Assembly: GCA_951394045.1 (NCBI GenBank)
Contig: OX595993.1
Coordinates: 2,232,001 to 2,296,000 of the forward strand
Length of the DNA stretch: 64,000 nt
Source of the DNA: Nitzschia sp. DOCU1
Taxonomy: Eukaryota; Bacillariophyta; Bacillariophyceae; Bacillariales; Bacillariaceae
Direction: 5' to 3'
How positions within the stretch are numbered: position 1 is the first letter of the stretch; every line of letters begins with the position of its first letter. Positions 59,817 to 64,000 of the stretch are shown here, one piece after another. A model generated the notes under the pieces. The model was given only the letters and a program-made list of their open reading frames with translations. It made no database searches and was not told where the DNA came from. The translations under genes and the position numbers were made by a program.

Positions 59817-62195
59817 ATGCGATTCCACTCTCTGCTGCTATCACCACACTTGCTGTGGATGGCTGCTGCTGTTGCTGTTGCTGGTTTGTTCTTGCGACGT
59901 ACCGTCGTCACGGCCTTCCCGCCCAAAGTTCCTTTTTCTCGGCAAGTCGTTTCCAGGCTACTCATGACGACCACGTCAATGAACGGTGCCACTGCCACTG
60001 CAGCAACTGCAGTTGACAATCCCTTGCTCCAAGAATGGACGTCACAGCCGTTTGAGTTGCCGCCGTTTGAAAAGATTCAAACGCAGCACTACAAACCCGC
60101 CCTAGAAGCCGGCATGCAGGCTCATTTACAAGACTTGCAGGACATTGTGGACTTTCACGCCAATGCCGAACCAACGTTTGAAAGTGTCATGGCAGCCTAC
60201 GATCGGGCGGGTCATTTGCTAGACAAAGTGTCGAGTGTCTTTAGTAACATGTGTTCGTCCATGAACACCAAGGAACTTCAAGCCATTCAAACCGAACTTT
60301 CGCCCATATTGAGTCGTCATCGGTCTGCAACGTATAACTTTCAGGGTTTGTTTCCTTTGATCGATCAGGTGTATCAGAAACGTCATGAAATGAACTTGAC
60401 CTCGGAACAGTTACGATTAGTCGAACGGATTCATTTGGATTTTACCAGAGCTGGTGCCAATCTTTCCCCCGACAAGCAACAAGAATTGAGCGATATCAAG
60501 GCCGAGCTAGCCTCCCTAAGGACGCAATTTCAACAAAATGTCCTAGAAGATGAATCGCAATACGAACTCAAAGTCAGTCTGGCCGATTTGGAGGGATGTC
60601 CGTCATCTCTGATTGATGCTGCGCGACAAGCCGCCCTAGAAAAAGATTACACTGCCAAAGATGTACATGTCATTACATTATCGCGTTCCTTGGTGGAGCC
60701 CTTTTTGATGTACTGTTCAAATCGTGAACTTCGCAAACAAGCTTTTGAGGCATGGACCCAACGGGGACAGCTTTCGGAAGAACGCAACAATCTCGTGATT
60801 GCACAAGACATTTTAAAGTTGCGTCAACGTGTCGCCAAGTTATATGGCTACAAGACATTTGCCGAATATCAATGTATGGATCGCATGGCCAAGACGCCAC
60901 AAGCGGTTCAAAATTTGTTGGAAACCGTCTGGGAAAAGGCCAAAGTCTCGGCCAATGCGGAACGTCAAATGATGGAAGACTACTTGAAAGAGCAAGGCAT
61001 TGTGTGGCAAGATGGAATTCAACCGTGGGATTGGCGTTTTGTGGCCGAACAAGTACGCAAGGCCAAGTATGACTTGGATGAAAGTGAACTCAAGCCTTAC
61101 TTTTCATTGGAATCCGTTCGAAACATGTTGTTTGCCGTCTCAGGCAAACTATTCGGCTTGGAATACGTCTCTCGCCCCGACATCCCTACCTATCATCCAG
61201 ACGTGGAGTTGTTTGAAGTTCGTCGCTCCAAGGAATTGGTGGCACTCTTTTTGCAAGATAACTTTGTTCGGCCATTTAAAGGATCGGGAGCTTGGATGTC
61301 GGAATATCGAAGTCAAACCAAGAATTTGTTGCCAGGCGATTCCAACTATCAAGGCATTCCCATTGTATCCAACAATAACAACTTTGCAAAGGGTAGCAGT
61401 GGCGCTGCCACTCTGTTGAGTTATGATGGTGAGTACGACGCTCGGCGCTCCATTCCAAACTTTAATTTTTTGTGCTGTGTTCCTGAATTCTCATATAAAC
61501 TCCTCACATCTTGTCTTGTGCGTGTTGTTTTGACAGACGCGAAGACGTGTTTCCATGAAGCGGGGCATGGTCATCACGGAATGTTGAGTGACGCCACCTA
61601 TGGACGGCTAGCCTCCACCAACGTCTTGACGGATTTTGTCGAGTTGCCCTCCCAATTGATGGAGAATTGGTTTGGACAGCCAGAGATCTTGCAGGAATAC
61701 GCCAAGCACTACCAGACGGGCGAACCTATTCCAATGGAGTTAATTCAAAAGCTCAAGGCCGCAGAAAACTTCCAACAAGGCTTTGCTACCATTGAATACA
61801 CGATTTGTGCTTTGATGGATATGGCTCTGCATCAATTAGAAGACTACGAATCGTTGGATTTGGTCGAGTTTGAAAAGGAACAACTAGAACGATTGGGCAT
61901 GCCACAAGGCATTGTCATGAGGCATCGACCAGCACACTTTTTGCACTTGTTTGCAAGTGAAATGTATGCGGCGGGATATTATGTCTACTTGTGGGCCGAA
62001 GTCTTGGATGCGGACGCTTTTGGTGCCTTTGAGGAAAGTGGAAACCTGTTTGATCCTGTCGTGGCGGAAAAGGCTCGCAAGTACATTTACTCGGCGGGCA
62101 ATACACAGGACCCCGAAGAGCTCTTTCGGCAATTTCGTGGCCGGGATCCCGATATCAAGTACATGCTGAAAAAGCGGGGGTTGGCTACTAGCTAG
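59817..62195 (+). CDS. M3-family oligopeptidase, probably plastid-targeted
   Basis: Exons 59817-61428 and 61537-62195 join to 756 residues. It is a zinc metallopeptidase of the thimet oligopeptidase/oligopeptidase A family that degrades short peptides, such as cleaved targeting peptides. Zinc site: HEAGH (about 544-548), with the third ligand in VELPSQ downstream; substrate site HFLHLF...AAGYYVYLWAEVLDADAF. The 108-nt intron (GTGAGT...ACAG) directly precedes the zinc site; its removal restores the family's 'YDDAKTCFHE' spacing. The first ATG gives a hydrophobic signal (residues 5-26) ending VTA|FPP, close to the A|F site of diatom plastid presequences, so import into the plastid is inferred. 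A start at a TTG codon 24 nt upstream is not supported. Confidence 0.88.
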   Translation: MRFHSLLLSPHLLWMAAAVAVAGLFLRRTVVTAFPPKVPFSRQVVSRLLMTTTSMNGATATAATAVDNPLLQEWTSQPFELPPFEKIQTQHYKPALEAGMQAHLQDLQDIVDFHANAEPTFESVMAAYDRAGHLLDKVSSVFSNMCSSMNTKELQAIQTELSPILSRHRSATYNFQGLFPLIDQVYQKRHEMNLTSEQLRLVERIHLDFTRAGANLSPDKQQELSDIKAELASLRTQFQQNVLEDESQYELKVSLADLEGCPSSLIDAARQAALEKDYTAKDVHVITLSRSLVEPFLMYCSNRELRKQAFEAWTQRGQLSEERNNLVIAQDILKLRQRVAKLYGYKTFAEYQCMDRMAKTPQAVQNLLETVWEKAKVSANAERQMMEDYLKEQGIVWQDGIQPWDWRFVAEQVRKAKYDLDESELKPYFSLESVRNMLFAVSGKLFGLEYVSRPDIPTYHPDVELFEVRRSKELVALFLQDNFVRPFKGSGAWMSEYRSQTKNLLPGDSNYQGIPIVSNNNNFAKGSSGAATLLSYDGEYDARRSIPNFNFLCCVPEFSYKLLTSCLVRVVLTDAKTCFHEAGHGHHGMLSDATYGRLASTNVLTDFVELPSQLMENWFGQPEILQEYAKHYQTGEPIPMELIQKLKAAENFQQGFATIEYTICALMDMALHQLEDYESLDLVEFEKEQLERLGMPQGIVMRHRPAHFLHLFASEMYAAGYYVYLWAEVLDADAFGAFEESGNLFDPVVAEKARKYIYSAGNTQDPEELFRQFRGRDPDIKYMLKKRGLATS

Positions 62196-62446
62196 CTAGT
62201 TTGCTATCACATTTCCTACTAGCTAGCTACTCTGGAGTAGAGGTCTGTAAAACCTAGTAGAGCTAGCTAATTGATTTTGTCATTGCGATCAAAGGCAATA
62301 TTAGTCAATGGATCCGTTAGGATGAAAGCATACCATGGGAGGAAAAGGTTGAAGGCATCAACGGGGCAATGCTGCAGTTGCGGCCTTTTTCTTTTGCCTG
62401 CCTCGTCTTCAACAAAGCCAACTAATCGCATTTCAACTCCAACTTT

Positions 62447-64000
62447 TTACACGTTCAGAACCGGGGCAGTGTCTCCTAGTCGTACCAAATAGACGAAACA
62501 GTCGGTTCCGTAACCTTCCATACTAATGATATCCACGTCCCCACCAAAGTACTGTGCGTAGGCTCTGGACATGGGCAATCCATATCCCAACCCAGCCAAG
62601 ACCAAATTATCTTGTTGTGGACCTGCACCACGGCCCTTTAAAAAGCCTTCCTGAATGTGGGGATCAGCTGTCGTGTACAAGTACGACCAAATGTGTTCCA
62701 TGCGACTGCGAGGAATGCCGCCGCCTTCATCCGATATTTTAATGACAACGTCCTCGTTTTCGGTATGATCGGCAATGATTACCACCACGTCCGGAAACGG
62801 CGTTGCCTTTATATTGTGAGACGAGGAATATTTGGATAGCGCCGATCCCGGCCGCTGGTCGTCGTCGTCCTTGTCGTCGTTGCTTGTTTTGGGGTGTGTC
62901 TCGTAATAGTGCTCGACTGTCGCTCGTAGGGCATTCTTCAAAAGCTCCAATACTATATAATGCAAGTGCGTCGGCAAATAAGGAAAGGTCAGGTCCAGAC
63001 GTCCGCGGACTACAATCTGCGGTGCTTCTCCGAATTGAGCCACACACAAATGCGTCGCATCATGAATCGCGCTCTGTACAATCTCATAGGGACTGGTATC
63101 CTGACAAATCATGCCAACGTATTGATGACTGGGTGGCAGTGGCGTGGATGGTGGTGGATTTATAGTATTTCCAGAGGCAGAAATTCGGAGAGATCTTGGA
63201 TGGGATTGTTGAACCCATTGTTGACGAACCGCCAGATACTGTCCTGCAAGTACTCGAATTCCTATCCGACTCGAGTAGAAGCGATTCAAAAAGGCATGAC
63301 ATTCTTCTTGCTGTGCAAAGGACACAATACTATAGTCGTGTTTTTGCCCCAGGCCCTTTTGAGCCGCACGCCCCTGCAATTTGAGCTTGGTCTTGAGTTC
63401 CCAGGCCCCCTTGGCCATTTGCACCAAAACCCGCGAGTGATTTTGATACAATTCTTGTAATAATTCTCCAAATTTACTTTCCAATGCGGGCGAAACCGGA
63501 TGTTCAATCTCTAGCAATGCCAAAAAGGAATGAATGTAGATTCCCTTGACAGTTTGGACACTCGGCATATTTCGCAACTGTGGAATGCCATCCAAATCTT
63601 GAATTCGATGTGCCAATCGAATGGGCAATTCTCGCCTTAACATTTGCGCGAATTCCATTAATCCTCGCTCTCCCGCCTCTCGTCTTGCCAAACGAGCTGC
63701 CGGGCCTGTCTGTGTCGTCAATGAAGATGGAGTACCTGTAATGTCCTTGGTTCGTTGGAGCAACTCTTGGAGGGAAATGATAGTAGGACTATGTCGGGCG
63801 TAATCTTCCATTACCGCGGCAATCTCCTCTGGAATTTGATCGTAGGACACCATGGGGGCAGTAGCGTGAGAAGAGAAGGGGGCGGGAGGTGGGGGGAGTG
63901 GAAGATGATGGGCATCTGAATCCTTCCGAGTGGAATCTACGGAATCTACGGTAGATAGCGACCGCACGCTAGCGCTATACCAGTCCTCAAAGGGTTCCTG
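62447..64000 (-). CDS. PDK/BCKDK-type mitochondrial protein kinase, 5' end outside the window
   Basis: At least 517 residues; the frame is still open at the right edge (QEPFEDWYSAS there), so the start is beyond 64000. This family phosphorylates and switches off pyruvate or branched-chain keto-acid dehydrogenase in the mitochondrial matrix. The helical N-terminal domain shows RELPIRLAHRI and LLEIEHP. The histidine-kinase-like ATP site shows the N box ELLKNALRAT, G1 DEGGGIP and G2 GLGYGLP followed by SRAYAQYFGGD. A low-complexity insertion (SNDDKDDDDQRPGS and neighbours) lies between the N and G1 boxes, and a Pro/Ser-rich loop (NTINPPPSTPLPPS) before the QDTSPYEI block. Which dehydrogenase is the substrate cannot be told. 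It converges with the oligopeptidase gene, 251 bp apart. Confidence 0.88.
   Translation of the reverse strand, partial: QEPFEDWYSASVRSLSTVDSVDSTRKDSDAHHLPLPPPPAPFSSHATAPMVSYDQIPEEIAAVMEDYARHSPTIISLQELLQRTKDITGTPSSLTTQTGPAARLARREAGERGLMEFAQMLRRELPIRLAHRIQDLDGIPQLRNMPSVQTVKGIYIHSFLALLEIEHPVSPALESKFGELLQELYQNHSRVLVQMAKGAWELKTKLKLQGRAAQKGLGQKHDYSIVSFAQQEECHAFLNRFYSSRIGIRVLAGQYLAVRQQWVQQSHPRSLRISASGNTINPPPSTPLPPSHQYVGMICQDTSPYEIVQSAIHDATHLCVAQFGEAPQIVVRGRLDLTFPYLPTHLHYIVLELLKNALRATVEHYYETHPKTSNDDKDDDDQRPGSALSKYSSSHNIKATPFPDVVVIIADHTENEDVVIKISDEGGGIPRSRMEHIWSYLYTTADPHIQEGFLKGRGAGPQQDNLVLAGLGYGLPMSRAYAQYFGGDVDIISMEGYGTDCFVYLVRLGDTAPVLNV

Noticed and set aside
1..64000. tRNA and rRNA genes
   Set aside because: I noticed no convincing cloverleaf with B-box or rRNA-like sequence by eye; a covariance search was not possible, so absence is not proven.

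Overview
The window looks like nuclear DNA of a pennate-type diatom. The evidence is short GT-AG introns of 71-108 nt, type II membrane proteins with extracellular leucine-rich repeats, a class C (GABA-B-like) receptor, a signal peptide ending in a plastid-type A|F motif on an M3 oligopeptidase, an R-x-L motif in a secreted GPI-type protein, and intergenic spacers rich in CTAGTAG/CTAGCTAG words. This assignment is an inference from gene content; the genus cannot be fixed from the sequence alone.

Layout. 1-1582: gene-free, with two copies of a dispersed repeat end and a 19-nt G tract. 1602-9607: a complete 8.0-kb non-LTR retrotransposon (ORF1 plus an endonuclease/reverse transcriptase ORF2) bounded by a 19-bp target-site duplication. 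9919-14849: four small genes (secreted Lys/Gly-rich protein, repeat-built helical protein, LITAF-domain protein, secreted GPI-type protein). 15474-16600: a decayed PDZ-repeat gene. 17173-19638: a class C GPCR with a tandemly duplicated 3' tail. 19828-24857 and 39262-44279: a 5-kb direct segmental duplication, with the same broken gene in both copies. Between the copies lie a second retrotransposon (26778-33917, 5'-truncated, 17-bp target-site duplication, intact ORF2), a broken half-ABCA transporter (35280-38019) and a 3-unit satellite of about 298 bp (38190-39085). 47348-48319: TspO-like membrane protein. 48806-49957: a frameshifted gene that joins a YEATS-like domain to an amidoligase. 50411-56572: two paralogous LRR membrane proteins with the same three-exon structure, separated by an inverted copy of a 1-kb repeat that also lies at 34.0 kb. 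58186-59022: unrecognised gene. 59817-62195: M3 oligopeptidase. 62447-64000: start-less part of a mitochondrial-type dehydrogenase kinase (PDK/BCKDK) running off the right edge.

The most informative system is the pair of related but clearly diverged retrotransposons. Both keep an ATGA stop/start overlap between ORF1 and ORF2. Both end in two hairpins, one of which covaries between copies, followed by TTAACCCC instead of poly(A). Both carry an RNase H-like domain that lacks two of its three catalytic acids. Together with the exact target-site duplications this defines element boundaries, a probable translation-coupling mechanism and a probable 3' recognition structure.

Some listed reading frames begin at non-ATG codons; starts given here are the first supported ATG. 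Introns are inferred from splice motifs plus frame, not from transcripts.
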